DNA of 64,000 nt from Rhynchosporium graminicola. Its lineage: Eukaryota > Ascomycota > Leotiomycetes > Helotiales > Ploettnerulaceae. The position numbers and the translations under genes were made by a program. The stretch is from the NCBI GenBank assembly GCA_900074885.1, contig FJUW01000023.1, positions 62,001 to 126,000 on the forward strand. The letters are read 5' to 3'. Below the pieces are notes generated by a model. The model was not told where the DNA came from. It made no database searches and saw only the letters and a list, made by a program, of their open reading frames with translations. Positions 23,285 to 35,280 of this stretch are shown here, in pieces; the stretch's first letter is position 1, and every line of letters starts with the position of its first letter.

Positions 23285-25372
23285 ATGCCGAAACGAACCA
23301 CTCGCTCTTCCGACGCGGCTTCCTCGTCAGCGCCAAAACGACACCAGACTTCGGGATCGGCATCTACACCGGTTAAGAATGGGGTATCAAAAGAGTCGAA
23401 TCTGACGTCAACTGAGAAGTCCGTAGAGAATGGTCAGCCCAAGAAGCAAATTCTGCTAAATGCTTTCGACATGTCAACAGTCGGGCATCTTAGTCCGGGA
23501 CAATGGAAGGTGTGTATATCCCACTGTCTTGGCGACAGGATAACGAGATCTTCTGGTGATCTTCTAGGCTTCTTCTGTTAGCCAATGCTGACTGATAGAT
23601 TCTCCAGAACCCAGCAGATTGGTCGGCGACAAAACGTGACCTAAAATATTGGATTGACCTTGCCAAAATTCTCGAGCGTGGGAACATCAATGCTCTGTTC
23701 CTTGCAGATACCTACGGTGGATATGATACTTATGAAGGTAGCTTGGACAATTGTATTCGAAGAGCGGCTCAATGGCCTGTGACGGATCCAACGATTGTAA
23801 GGCAAGCTTTCTACATGTGTGATATGGATTTGCAAGCTGATATCTCATAGCCTATTAGTGCTATGGCTGCTGGTGAGCTTCAAAAATGATACAATAAACT
23901 CTTTGATTTGTCAGATCAATTGACGTTACGTAGTGACAAAGCATTTGGCTTTCGGTATCACAGCGAGTACTACTTTCGAGCCACCGTTCCTGCTCGCTAA
24001 ACGCTTTTCAACGCTTGACCACCTCACCAACGGACGAATCGGATGGTATGTATACCCTCCAATTTCGAGATCAAAATGTCCTTAACACTAGAACAGGAAC
24101 ATCGTGACTTCATGGAAGAAAGCAGCTTTCAAGGCCATCGGTATCACCACACCCATTGAACATGACGAGCGTTACCGCCAGGCAGACGAGTATCTTCGAG
24201 TTCTTTACAAGCTCTGGGAAGGATCGTGGAGTCGCGATGCTCTTGTTGAGGATAAAGAAAATGACACCTATGTTGATCCGGATCTCGTCAGAACGATCAA
24301 TCATCATGGAAAGTATTACGATCTCGAAAGTAGACATATTGTGGATCCATCGCCTCAACGGACACCATTCTTATTCCAAGCCGGAACTTCAGCGTAACTA
24401 CCTTCTTTCGTGACTTCCCTCCTTTTAATGATGATTTGACATCATTATATCATACTCGGAGTGATCACACCTGATCCCAGGAGATTCGAGTGCTGACATT
24501 CCATCGTCTCACAGAGCAGGTTCAGCATTCGCATCGAAGCACGCCGAAGCAATCTTCGTAACCGGCCATGCCCCATCTGTTCTCGCTCCCAAAATCGCCA
24601 AAATACGCGCACTAGCAGCAGCTGAGGGTCGTGATCCCAATTCCATCAAATTCTTCTGCACATTCACTCCTATCATCGGTCGCACCGATGAAGTGGCCTA
24701 TGCCAAGTTAGCGGAGTACAAGAGATACGCTTCGACGGTCGGAGGACTCGTGCTTGTGAGCGGCTGGACCGGGATTGATTTCTCAACGCTACCGTTAGGG
24801 AAACCGATCACGGCTGAGGATTCGAAAGAGGCACACAAAGTTACAAGTGCTTTGGTGGGTACTTTCTCCCCCTTGACGTTGCCGGATTCAATACATTTCG
24901 AACGGGAAATATTGTTTACTGATACTTGCACCAGAGTGCTTTTACAACGTCGAGTGAGAAGATTCCCGTGTGGACACCAGAAGTTGTCGCAGATATGGCT
25001 TCGATTGGCGGTCTCGGTCCTGTTGGTGTCGGATCAGCAAGCACGGTCGCAGATGAACTTGAGAGATGGATTCGAGAGGCTGATGTCGATGGTTTCAACT
25101 TGGGCTATGTGACTACACCAGGGACTTTTGAGGATGTAGTCGATCTGCTGGTCCCGGAATTGAGGAGGAGGGGTCTTTATCCCGAGGCGCCAGAAGAGGA
25201 TGCGGTGCCGTTAACGGCCAGAGAGAAGGTCTACGGTGCTGGGCAGAAAGAGTTGCGGACTGATCATACGGGCAGCAAGTATAAGTATGATGTGTATGTT
25301 GAAGATGAGCCCTTTGACAAGGAGCGAGAGGCGAGAGATCAGAAGAAGCGTCCTGTGCCTCTTGGTCCGTGA
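23285..25372 (+). CDS. FMN-dependent luciferase-family monooxygenase (NtaA/SnaA/DszA type)
   Basis: Flavin-dependent oxygenase that needs reduced FMN from a separate reductase; relatives oxidise nitrilotriacetate, pristinamycin precursors or sulfones. Seven exons in phase (23285-23509, 23608-23796, 23851-23872, 23934-24045, 24097-24393, 24515-24854, 24935-25372) give 540 residues, including one 22-nt micro-exon. The first about 55 aa are a Ser/Thr/Lys-rich extension. Then come QILLNAFDMSTVGHLSPGQW, the active-site strand NALFLADTYGGYDTYEGS, the family motif GRIGWNIVTSWKKAA with DERYRQADEY, and FLFQAGTSAAGSAFASKHAEAIF. The C-terminal barrel strands include VGVGSASTVADELERWI and DGFNLGYVTTPGTFEDVVDLLVPELRRRG. 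No reductase gene is in the window. Shares a promoter with a Dal5-type permease, so it probably acts in catabolism of an imported compound. Confidence 0.92.
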
Positions 25373-26032
25373 GTATCCTGTTACCTTCCGGATCAGAATC
25401 ACTTCCAGGATGGGTCAAGACTAGTTTTGAGGTCTCTCTAGGTCGAATAGGGTTTATCTACCTATCCCAGAATGAACAGGCTCCAGATTGATACTCTTTT
25501 GCTACAAACACTTTCTAGGTCACTAGTCTCCCCAGTTTTAACAGAACAGATTCGATATAACGTCGATCAGATATTTCTTTATCCGAAATTATACGATCTG
25601 TCAAGATTTCTCGCTCAGCATTTCGATCTTGAAGAGATTTGGATTGAGGGTACGGGTTGTGACGATACGATAACTAGGTGCAACAGATCAGATGACTCGA
25701 CGGATGCCGGAAATCGTACTTGTTCAGTGACTCTTGTGGGATAAAATATCAGCTTAATAAACGCCGGCCACCGTTTCCTGACATCGAATAGGCTCCATGT
25801 TTATCCTAAAGAACCGCGCATATCTTCTCGCTGACCCGACGAAACCGAATGTTCAGAAAAGGCTTACGCGATCAATGGAATCACATCAAGCGGCTTGTAA
25901 TTTAGTTTCGTTTCACAGTGAGGTTGATGTCGAGAAATCTTTTTTGACCTTCTTATTTTGGTGGACTGCCTGCTCGCTAATAATAATCATTACACTACTG
26001 TTGGCGTCCTTAGACATGACCAATGAATTCTA
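25373..26032. other. Convergent intergenic region
   Basis: 3' flanks of the monooxygenase (+) and maltose-type permease (-). Frames at 25472-25744 and 25797-26234 show no domain and are probably chance; the second overlaps the permease 3' end. Confidence 0.5.
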
Positions 26033-28018
26033 TTACGCTTGCAACTCCGCTCGACGAGGTTGCTGTATTTCAGTAACGTTCCTATCGGTAGTTCGAGTCC
26101 TCTCGAGTCCCTCGTCATCATCCAACACCTTTGCACCGACTGGGGCGTTGGTGAATTCGAACACTGTGAATCTATATCAGCGCATGTTCCAAAGTAAGAT
26201 GTTATCGACCATAGAAATGACTTACAGTCAATAGGGGTGGTAGTGAACTTCCGGGCATTGACCTTCTTCTGGAAGAGGTAGTCGATATCGGCAAAGCTGC
26301 GGTTCTTGGTCTCAGGCAGAAAGAGGAAGACCCAAACAACCCAGACGAGACAAAGAACGAAATAAACCATGCCGGTCTTCGCGCCCAAGTTCCAGGCATC
26401 TGAGCTACTATTGAGCATGCGAGGATTGATTTGCTGGACCAATATCTGGAAGCAAACATAGATGGCACGACCAATGACGATGGTCTGAGCTCGGACCCGA
26501 CTAGACGACATCTCGCCAACAATAACGTAGGTAGTCGGGCCAAGTGAAACTTTAAAGGCGATTTGTACGAGTATCAAGAATGCGGCTGTGACATAGGCCT
26601 TGACGTTTTTATCGTTAGAAGCGAACCCGGCGACTCCGACAGCTAACATGCAGGCTCCGATACTGGATGTTCCGAACAAGTAGAACGTACGACGGCCAAT
26701 CTTGCCCATGAGGCAGATGGCGATAGCTGTAGCAAAGATGTTGACTGATTGGATGGCCATGTTATAGTTGAAAGCATTAGTTGAGCTCATTCCGACAGAT
26801 CTTAACATGATGGCAGCGAAGGAAGTGATAGATTGGCCATTGAAGATCTGGATCGTCCATGCCATACAGATGATGAATGTTCGGCGTCTGTTCGTACCTG
26901 TAAAACACTCCTTGTAGCTTCCGTGCTCAGCTTCAATCCTCTCCATCTCGTTGGTGTGATTCATAAGAGCTAAAGTCTCGGCCATCATGCGGTCAGTATA
27001 GTGGCCTTTTCGTGCAAGACGACGCAATGACTGCTCTGCCTCTGCTTGGCGACCTTTCCGGATCAGATACCAGGGCGATTCGGGCGCCATGTATCCAACG
27101 ACAAGCAAAGGAGGAATCCACACCCACTATATCAAGACTTTAGCATGGAAATATAAGGTCTCAGGGACCAAGATCAGGATTAATAAAGGAAATCTGATCG
27201 TGATCCGAGAACACTGAGACTTCAAGGCGGGAGGGTACTGACCTGGATACCGTAAGGAACTCGCCATCCGGCATCGTTGTTGGGCCCGAATTGAAGGGCA
27301 CCACGCAGTACACCGGTTGCGAGGAAACTCCCAGCTCCCCAGCACATACTAACCCAAGCTGTGAGGTAACCCCGCATGGCCGGTGGGCAGATCTCAGCTG
27401 CGTAGGCGGTGGTGAGTGTCTGGAAGATACCCCATGGAATACCGCATAGGATGTTGCCGGCTAAAATCATTTCGATATTCTGTGCGAAGAAGAGAATGAA
27501 GATAGTCAATGCCATCAAGACCATGGCAAGCTGAGAGAATATTGTCAGTCAAGATGCCAAGTGCCGGCTATGGCAGGGATGCTCTGGCTCACCATATACA
27601 CTTTTCTTGATCCAAAGCGAGATTGTAAGGTCCCGTTGATTAGTAGACCAATGATAGAACCGCAATTGTTAGCAGCACCAATCCCTCCCTGCCATGCCGT
27701 AGAAATGTGTATCTTTCCCTTCGCGTCGGGCCATCCGAATTTTCGGAGGTAGGCAGGAAGGGCGAAGAAGTTGTTGATCAAGCCAACATCCATCCCCTCC
27801 ATAACTAGTGCCAAACTGAGCAGCATACTGAATGCCACCGCGGGTGCATATCGCTTGAAGAGTTCCTTCTTTGGAAGACGCGCTTCTTCTTCGTCCCTGG
27901 CGACAGCGGCTTCGATGAGTTCCATGTTGGGTGTGTAGGCGGCATGCTCGATGTGCGACGGCATGGGCTTACCCACGTCGGCCTCATCTTTCGAGGAATC
28001 AACCTCTGTTGCACCCAT
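26033..28018 (-). CDS. MFS sugar transporter, maltose/alpha-glucoside permease type
   Basis: Proton-coupled sugar importer of the SP family (Mal31/Agt1-like). Exons 27593-28018, 27243-27530, 26226-27126 and 26033-26163 join in phase to 581 residues. The cytosolic N-terminus (about 60 aa) is acidic. Family marks are EGMDVGLINNFFALPAY in TM1, GSIIGLLINGTLQSRFGSR (loop 2-3), AEICPPAMRGYLTAWVSMCW, PESPWYLIRKGR (loop 6-7), the second GKIGRRT motif and LPETKNRSFADIDYLF after TM12. An open reading through the last intron would give an unrelated tail; splicing (26164-26225) gives an acidic end with FEFTNAPVGAKVLDDDEG, typical of fungal members. Alpha-glucoside preference is inferred from overall resemblance. 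Putative CreA sites lie about 700 bp upstream. Confidence 0.93.
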
Positions 28019-28440
28019 CTTTGCTGTCTCTTTCGACGGTGTGGCTACTTAGATAGATGGCCAGACAAGCGATAAGTGGTGTCGGCGAGCAGAGGAGGAT
28101 GGGATGGAGGAGAAAGTAAGCACGGCCTGGGGAGCGGTGACAGAGGGGGGACGACGAAAGTATATACATATATAAAACTGGGACATTCGCTTCCGAGTTG
28201 CTAAGCTTGAGGGGATAAAACCTGCAGAGGTTGGGATATAAACATTGGCGGCAGTCATTTTGACCCGATCAAGAAAGGGCCAAGTCGAACGAAGAAGTTT
28301 CAGGTTATGCACGGAGAATCGCTAACCATGTGGTTTCCGTAACAACCTAATGATTGATTGTATTCCGCGAAGCTTCGAAAACACGAACGTACTGTATTGT
28401 ATGCCTTTTTGCAGTACCATCCTCTCTATCCTGCCTGTCC

Positions 28441-28467
28441 TACGAAGTCTACGAAGTATACGAAGTA
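28441..28467 (+). repeat. Short tandem repeat, ACGAAGT units
   Basis: Three near-identical 9-nt units around TACGAAGTM in the promoter side of the maltose-type permease, about 425 bp from its start. Could be a factor-binding array or chance. Confidence 0.6.
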
Positions 28468-28693
28468 GCATCGTGTTTTGGTGAGTCCATTTACTTATCT
28501 CGCGAGATTGACGTGACTATTCCCACCAATGACTTCAAAATGCAACCATTTAAACATCTAGATGGCTGATCTTGCCTATCCACTCGTATCGCAGGCAGGC
28601 AGCCAACAATTGAATTGCAAGGCAAGGAACACTCGGTCGGCCCGAGTCGTATCTGACCGAAGATGTGGGGGTTGGGATATCTTCCCCCGACCT

Positions 28694-28730
28694 CCCCGCA
28701 TCCCATCTCACCTCCGATTTCCCCGCGGGG
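28694..28730. promoter_or_regulatory. Putative CreA (carbon catabolite repressor) sites
   Basis: CCCCGC at 28694-28699 and the palindrome CCCCGCGGGG at 28721-28730 give three matches to the CreA core SYGGRG within 37 bp, about 680-710 bp upstream of the maltose-type permease start. Glucose repression of such permeases is well known; binding here is inferred from sequence only. Confidence 0.45.
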
Positions 28731-30655
28731 TCATTTGCCAAGTCGATAGTGCGGGAGGCACGAAAACTCTCGCTCGTACAGGCAGGCCGGCCATGCATGC
28801 TGACCAATGAACAGGTGTAAGTAAATCTTCGGGGGTCTCCCCTGGGACATTGCACTGGGGTGCTGGTGTAACCACCACTAGCACGAACCCAAAAGCAAGT
28901 AGTTGAATAATTCATAATTATAGACGACGATTAGGTACTGGAAAGAAGTAGAGTATGATCTCTTCTATGGTAAAGGTATTCAGTCAATCGGTATATCTAC
29001 TAAGGGGGCCCCCCTTCGGCCCTCCCCGCCGCGCCGCGCCGCGTCCCGCCCCTGATTGGCTACAAAGACTGAAGGACTCCCGCGGGTAATTATTCAATCA
29101 CCTTACCTCTCTTAATAGCTTAGCAATTATTTGATTCGATAGGAGCAATTCTCTTCACGGGTTTTGATTATCCAATCACACGCTAGCTCTTAAAACCGTC
29201 CAGTGTAGATAGACACATACAAATTTAGTGTGATTTGGGTGGGTTTATCATGTGGCAGCGTTAAGCCCTCTTTCCAGTCATTCTTCCTTGCTTTTGGAAA
29301 CCCACGGCATGCAGCTGTGCCCTTGGCTGTATATGCGCCAATGTAACACTCGGATACTTGCCCATTTGGGGGGGGGGGCTTCGCGCCTCATCAGCTGAAT
29401 AATAAGTCGGAAATGTCATTAGTAAGTACTAGTAACTTCCGGAAAAGAGCTTTTAGGAGTCGATCATCTTTCCTAAGACATATAGAATCCGTTTTAGAAT
29501 ATAGATAAGAATATTACTGCTCGAGCACGGCTCAAACTCGCTACAAAGTAAAGTGGACTGCTTCTGGTTGTTGCAGTTCGAGAAAGCTCGCTTAATTGTT
29601 GAGTCAATTGGGTCGTGAAAAGCTGCCTCAAGCTTCAGCTGGAATGTGCACTGTAAGGGGACATTGAACCAGAAGTTTCGCTTTTCGGGGTGTTCAGTAG
29701 CGAAACAAGAAGAGCGGCTCTCCTCGGAAAGCCAAATGTGGTTTTCACCAAGCCCCCGGGTCTGCATGACTTCTGACTTGTGACAGCCGGTGATCTGGGG
29801 TCTGGGGTTGGGTATCAACTTGGTTAGCGTCATTCATACTCGTACAGGGAAGTTGCGAGCAAGGGAAGCCGCCCTCTTCGTGCCAACCTAGCTACTCTAC
29901 AAGAGAGGCCTAGATATCCAATACCTCGATTTTCTAAAAATGTCATCTGTATAGCGTAAGGCGGTAAGCAGTCGATTCTTGTATCTGCAGGGTTGTATAC
30001 TTTTACACAGGACGGTAAGTAAGTCCAGCTGTTTAGGTACGCAAAAACCCGCTTCATGGAAATTCAAAATATGGGGGAAAGAGCTGCATGTGTTCGCCTC
30101 AGTTGCTTGTCAAGTGAAGTCTTATGCAGACAACATTGTTGACAGTGAGGCTGTTGTGGTTCATCTCCCTTCGGTATCATGGTTTTCCTAGCCGAGTTAC
30201 AGCTGCTATTGAACCGCGGAAGTAGCGAGCCAGAGAGAGATAAGATTCACGAGACTCTTTGCCTCCTCTTAGCTACTAGTCATACCTTGGATTCTTTAGA
30301 TCTCTAAAATCAACTAGATATATATATATTATAGACTTTCTTTTTGATATTAATATTAATTAATCATATGCAGATGCAATCTCGAGGATAATTTAATATA
30401 TATAAATCCAAAACAGATATATTGAATATCATGTGTTATCGATTGATAGATTTTTCCCTTAGCTTTAAATATTTTATTAGTACTTAATTGTCATTCTTCA
30501 TACAATAGTGAGTTTAATACCTACTCGGTCCGCTCATATTCTCGTCTACTAATCTAAAAATTCGTGGGACAAGCACTAAAACAACAATTGAACTCGCTCC
30601 CTAATCAGGCGAGAACCCCTATCGAGCATCCATATTAGCGTCCTAACTATTCATT
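28731..30655. other. Gene-poor region with GC-rich and AT-rich patches
   Basis: No supported gene. A block at 29004-29053 is almost pure G/C with repeated CCGCG units, an 11-G run lies at 29368-29378, and 30300-30500 is strongly AT-rich with TATA-type repeats. Abrupt composition changes of this sort suggest old inserts altered by mutation. Confidence 0.5.
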
Positions 30656-31965
30656 CTAAGCGAGAAGAATAAATAAATAATCGAAACAGTAACTCACCTG
30701 TCCTATCACCACCATCCCCCACTGCCCATTATATCTCTTTATATTATTCTTGACCACCTTGACGTTTTCTTTCAAGCTGTGGCCAATGAAGTTGCCGAGT
30801 GTCGATATAGCGTATAGGCAGCCATATGGCCGTATTCCGCTTTGTTCCCTGTACGCGTTGAGCCAGGACATTGTTTCGCTCCAAGTGGATATAGGGTCCG
30901 AGTTTCCGAGAAGGAGAAGACCTCCAGCGACGACGTGATTGTAGCCGTTATAGCCGCTGCGCGCATGGAGGGTGGCATAAGAAGGTGGGGAAGGCGATGT
31001 GGTGGGAGGGACCGGCTGGATATCGGTGAGCACTATTTGAGAACCGTCTGTTGCTGTGAAGAAATAGATAGTATTGTAACTTTCTCCATCTTAAGTCACT
31101 TGATCACTCCTTTTTTCCCCTGCCTGTCTGTTGTCTATCCTTCTCGTGGGAATCCGATGATGCACCATAAACACCAACGGCAAGCTCTAATTGTACAAGA
31201 CTCTATATTCCCTGTCTCTTCCGGACTCGCTATCAGTAAAAGAAGAACTTGATACATCAGTCTCTCGACGATGAAGAGAACAGCTCTTGAGACCGATATC
31301 GAGTTTGGTGCTGTGGATTCTGATATCGCTTCTTGAAAGATGGTCGGGGAGGAAGGAGAAAAATGTATCTGCTGCTGCGGAGGCAGCAGTAGAAGCTGAG
31401 AGATAGGAGCTGCGTTTGTTGGTGCCGTTGGGACCGAATGCTCCAGCCCATTACGCTGGAGTTTGGTAGGCTAGCTTTGGAGAGATAAGGGAGCTGGCGT
31501 AGTCTGCGTTGAAAGGAGACTATTGGATGTTCTTTCACGACGAAAGCAAAGGGTTGAGCCTCATAAGGGCTGAGGATAGGTGTCAAGCTTGATCTTCAAA
31601 CCCAGTAAGACGAAAGCTAAATCCATCGAGAGCTATCTGTATCTGAATATTTCGTCGACAGAAATGAGTAGTGGAATAGGACTCTTGACCGATAATCCCA
31701 TGCACACACCCGTAGCCAGTACACTGTACTGACATTCCGCCTTGTCCGCGATCCTTCCCTACTGATCCTTGCATGTACCGATAATATCGGCTATATTGAG
31801 ATTACTTGTACCGCTTGTAACGAGTAGGGAAGGAGAGCGACTTACTAGCTTGTTGCTGAAGAGAGAGGCGGGAGAGAGATAGGGAAAGCTTGTCCATTTT
31901 GAAGGTGTATATGCGAGGACTTGGACGGAGAGGGAGGAGATGGTGGTCAGGAGGACGAGATTCAT
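30656..31965 (-). CDS. Possible small secreted protein or gene remnant (exon structure unresolved)
   Basis: At 31965 an ATG opens a frame starting MNLVLLTTISSLSVQVLAYT, which looks like a secretion signal, followed by TPSKWTSFPYLSPASLFSNKL and a good GTAAGT donor. Further down the strand, 31583-31774 (with SVQCTGYGCVHG) and about 30700-31070 (ending YNGQWGMVVIGQ before a GTGAGT donor) look protein-like, but I could not join them in one phase with convincing acceptors. It may be a real multi-exon gene, a shorter secreted protein that stops at 31759, or a decayed gene. No family recognised. Confidence 0.3.
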
Positions 31966-33413
31966 CGTTGTGTAAAAAAAGAGGGGGAGATGTAGAATGA
32001 GCTTGATGGCGATGATGTGCCGGGACGAGGACAGGCGAGAGGATTGGTGAGGGGTATTTATGTAAGGAAGACTGAGATGGATTTACTTCTGATAAGTGTG
32101 AAAAATGTAGAATGGTAATGGCCAGACGATGGATGCTATGCTTTGTGCAAACACGAACGACCGAACCACAAACATAACGAAGAATGAATTTTCTGCCCAC
32201 CAAAATAAACCAAGGTCGTAACCATAACCTATACCTAATCTGTCTACCATCAAACTCTTTCTCATAATAGCCTAGAAGCACATATGAAAGTGCAATACTG
32301 CCTTCTAATAGCCTAGCTTTAAAGACACCAACTAACCTCTTGACTAGAATCCCACAACATCTCCATTAAAGCCCAAAAGGCGAACAAGTAAACATGAAAC
32401 TTCCCTTCTCCCTCCACCGCTTTTGACAACATTGCATGTTGGAATCGAAGCAATCAGCCGGGAGGCTAGAAAGTGAGGCGAGCGAGATACACAAGAAGGA
32501 CATGCCGATGATGTCGTCATGCGAAGGAAAGTCAAGAGATAGTCACGGCCCGAGGCTTATGCAGTTATGTATATTGGTGATAGGTGGCACAGGGTCAGGC
32601 ACCTAGGTCTGACTTGATACTGCTCGGGCCGATTTTTGTGGTTCGAATCGGACTCGCTTAAAAATGTTGTGTTTTGTGGTTGAAAGTATGGTGCATGGTG
32701 CGATTAATATGTGGCATGTTTTACCACATGGAAAAACAAATTGACACCGCTCTTTCGGGATGGTGCTGGAGAAACTGGCAAGGTAAACAATGAGGCACAT
32801 GATGTGAATGACGAAGTGGCGGTATTGATGATATAGTGATCCTAAGATATTTTGTGCTATAACCTGCAATAAGATCTGGGCCATCTGACTTGTTCAGGTC
32901 CAATTGCTCGTATCAAACAGTTGATGTGAAACTAATTAATCGTCACGAAGAGGTGAGGTAGAACATCCTTTCCTTATGAGCCGCCCTTGGGAAGCCGCTT
33001 TGCAAGGAAACTATTGAGAAATGAATCTATGATGTTAGATAAATAAACACTACTGAATAGAAGAACATTCGTGCACTAAGCCTTAGACAGCTCTATCCTC
33101 CCTGTGCTTGCTTAAAAGTAACTCGGGCAGAGACACGAAATGTAGTGCATAGAAAGAAATACTGGAAGTGTCCGTAATGTGAAAGTGGGAGGCGGAAAAA
33201 TGTGAGAGATAGCCACCCAATTCCAACTACGAAAGAGAGACTGTAGATCGCTAAGAGGCAAGCAATAAGGACACTTTCCCTCTATTTCACGCTATGCAGT
33301 CGTTGTACGTACGTTCCATACATATCTATACAAATCCTTGCCACCCATCGATACCCCCTCTTTTCCTTCTCTCCCCTTTCATCTGCCTATTAACCTACTT
33401 CCTAGTCTATTTC
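31966..33413. other. Intergenic region, no gene seen
   Basis: Only short or stop-rich frames on both strands. The right end is the 3' flank of the uS2m gene and is pyrimidine-rich at 33350-33420. Confidence 0.45.
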
Positions 33414-34713
33414 TTACAATTCATGCATATCTTCCTCCACCTCCAGCGCTGGTGGACTCGCAAGCGTCGGATCCATGCCCTCAACAAATCCTTTCGCCGC
33501 CCTCTTCGAAATCCTTTCCTCCTCCTTCTTTCGATCTTCCTCCGAAAACGGTCTACCCAAGCCAGGCGTAGATTTCCAGGTGATCTCGCCTGACTTTGCG
33601 GCTTCGAGACGTTTTCTTTGACCCTCCTCTCCAGCACGGCCGAGTACGGAGGCAATTAATCGGGTGCAGCGAAGACTGTAATGATTTTGTCAGCAGGATA
33701 TTCCAGAGTGCGAAGTGTGGAAAGAGAAGGTAGGTGGATAGGAGGAGGGAGGAAGTAAAGAGGAGAAGCATACGAATCATCATTCGCCGGAATTGGATAC
33801 GTAACCCATGTCGGATCCGCATCCGTATCAATAATTCCAATGGTGGGAATATTATTCAGTCCACACTCATGCAACAGTATATAATTCTCCAACGGGTTCA
33901 ACACCACAACCAGATCGGGCCTTAGTGCCCTCCATCCCTCAATTTTATCCTCATATCCATCAATCGTCTCATCGTTCACATCCACAGCTTTGATCCCGCA
34001 CTTGGCGAGGATTTGGTTGCCGTTGGTTATGGATCCTGGGATCCATTTCTCGAAAAGATGACAACCCTTTGCCATCCTCGCCGCATTCACAATGCTCGGC
34101 GCCTGTCCCGGTCTCGTGCCCACAAAAAGAATTAACCCACCATGATAAGCCACGCCCTCGACGACCTTGGCCGCTCTCCTCAAATGCGCGGCCGTCGTTT
34201 CAAGACTAATAACATGCACACCCTGCCTCACGCCAAAAATATACCTCTGATTCATCGGATTCCACAAACTCGTCGCATGGCCCAAATGACTCTGACTAGC
34301 CATAAGCAATTCTAAAGTTACATCTTCGGGCTTGGGAGGTTTGGTGAGGACGGTGTGTGGTTTGTAGTAAGGAGCGACGCTTGCACCGAGTTTTTTGGTC
34401 GTTTTCTTAATGTGGAGGGAGAGGGAGTGCGCGGTTGTCACTTCCTGGTTTGTACGGGGTTTGGGAGTCTTTGGTTGGGAGGAGCGTGGAGGACGGAAAG
34501 ATTTGGCTAGGTGTAGCTCGCTGTTGGAACCTGAGGAAGAGGAGGATTGAAGGGCTTCAGTCGTGAGGCTGCGTAGACAGCATTTCCGGATGGGGGAGGC
34601 AATATCTTTCTGTGCTGGAGTGATGAGTTAGCTGATAGTAGTTACAGGCATTAGAGGGGGGTATTACTTTGCCGTAAGGCAACGTTTCGTAGTATCATGA
34701 TTGGGGGAGCCAT
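33414..34713 (-). CDS. MRP4: Mitochondrial small-subunit ribosomal protein uS2m
   Basis: Component of the mitochondrial 37S ribosomal subunit. Exons 34668-34713, 33774-34614 and 33414-33675 join in phase to 382 residues. I placed the start at 34713 because the tiny first exon (MAPPIMILRNVALRQ) followed by a basic Ser/Arg-rich stretch gives a plausible matrix-targeting presequence. The uS2 core has SHLGHATSLWNPMNQRYIFG, GVHVISLETTAAHLRRAAKV, ILFVGTRPGQ, the RPDLVVVLNP strand and GIIDTDADP with VTYPIPANDDS. The final exon adds LRCTRLIASVLGRAGEEGQR and a charged tail ending MHEL. Reading through intron 2 would remove the conserved C-terminus, so splicing is preferred. Confidence 0.93.
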
Positions 34714-35280
34714 TATGGTCTGTCCTGGGTAGCTTTTTGTGAGGTTGAAGCTACCATGAAATCCACTAGCGGGAAACCGAGCATGATTAGTAAGCGGTGC
34801 TACTGAGCGAGGCTTTAACTAAACATGAGAGTTCGATTTCTGACTGAAGTAATATTGTAGGCCATTCAGTGGTCACCATTCAGAATCCTGATTTTTGAAT
34901 AGAAGTTACCACAGTAGACCTGATCTGAAAACATTGAGGAGAAAGTCGCTCGCCAAAGGATCTGGCTTCAGTCTGATGAATGAGTCCCTATCATTTATCT
35001 CATAACACAAGAATTATCTACTACCACACATATGATGTGCTTGCACTCACATAAACCACTATTCAAAAACGTGAAGATCAAAGTAGTGAAGAAAAGACCT
35101 CTGAGTCAATCTTATTACGACGATCACCTCAATGCTATCGTCTGGATATAGAAACATAAATATACATACAAAAACACAAAGGAACTATAGCGCTCGATGC
35201 TCGAATCCATCAACCACTTTGACACCCCCCCTCCCTCTGCACTCCCACTCCTCCATTGTTCTCAAACCAACGACCCAAAT
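34714..35280. other. Intergenic region
   Basis: uS2m promoter and 3' flank of the CBS/PB1 gene; no gene seen. Confidence 0.5.

Noticed and set aside
33553..33840. Minus-strand ORF overlapping the uS2m gene
   Set aside because: It is an alternative frame across intron 2 and the last exon of uS2m.
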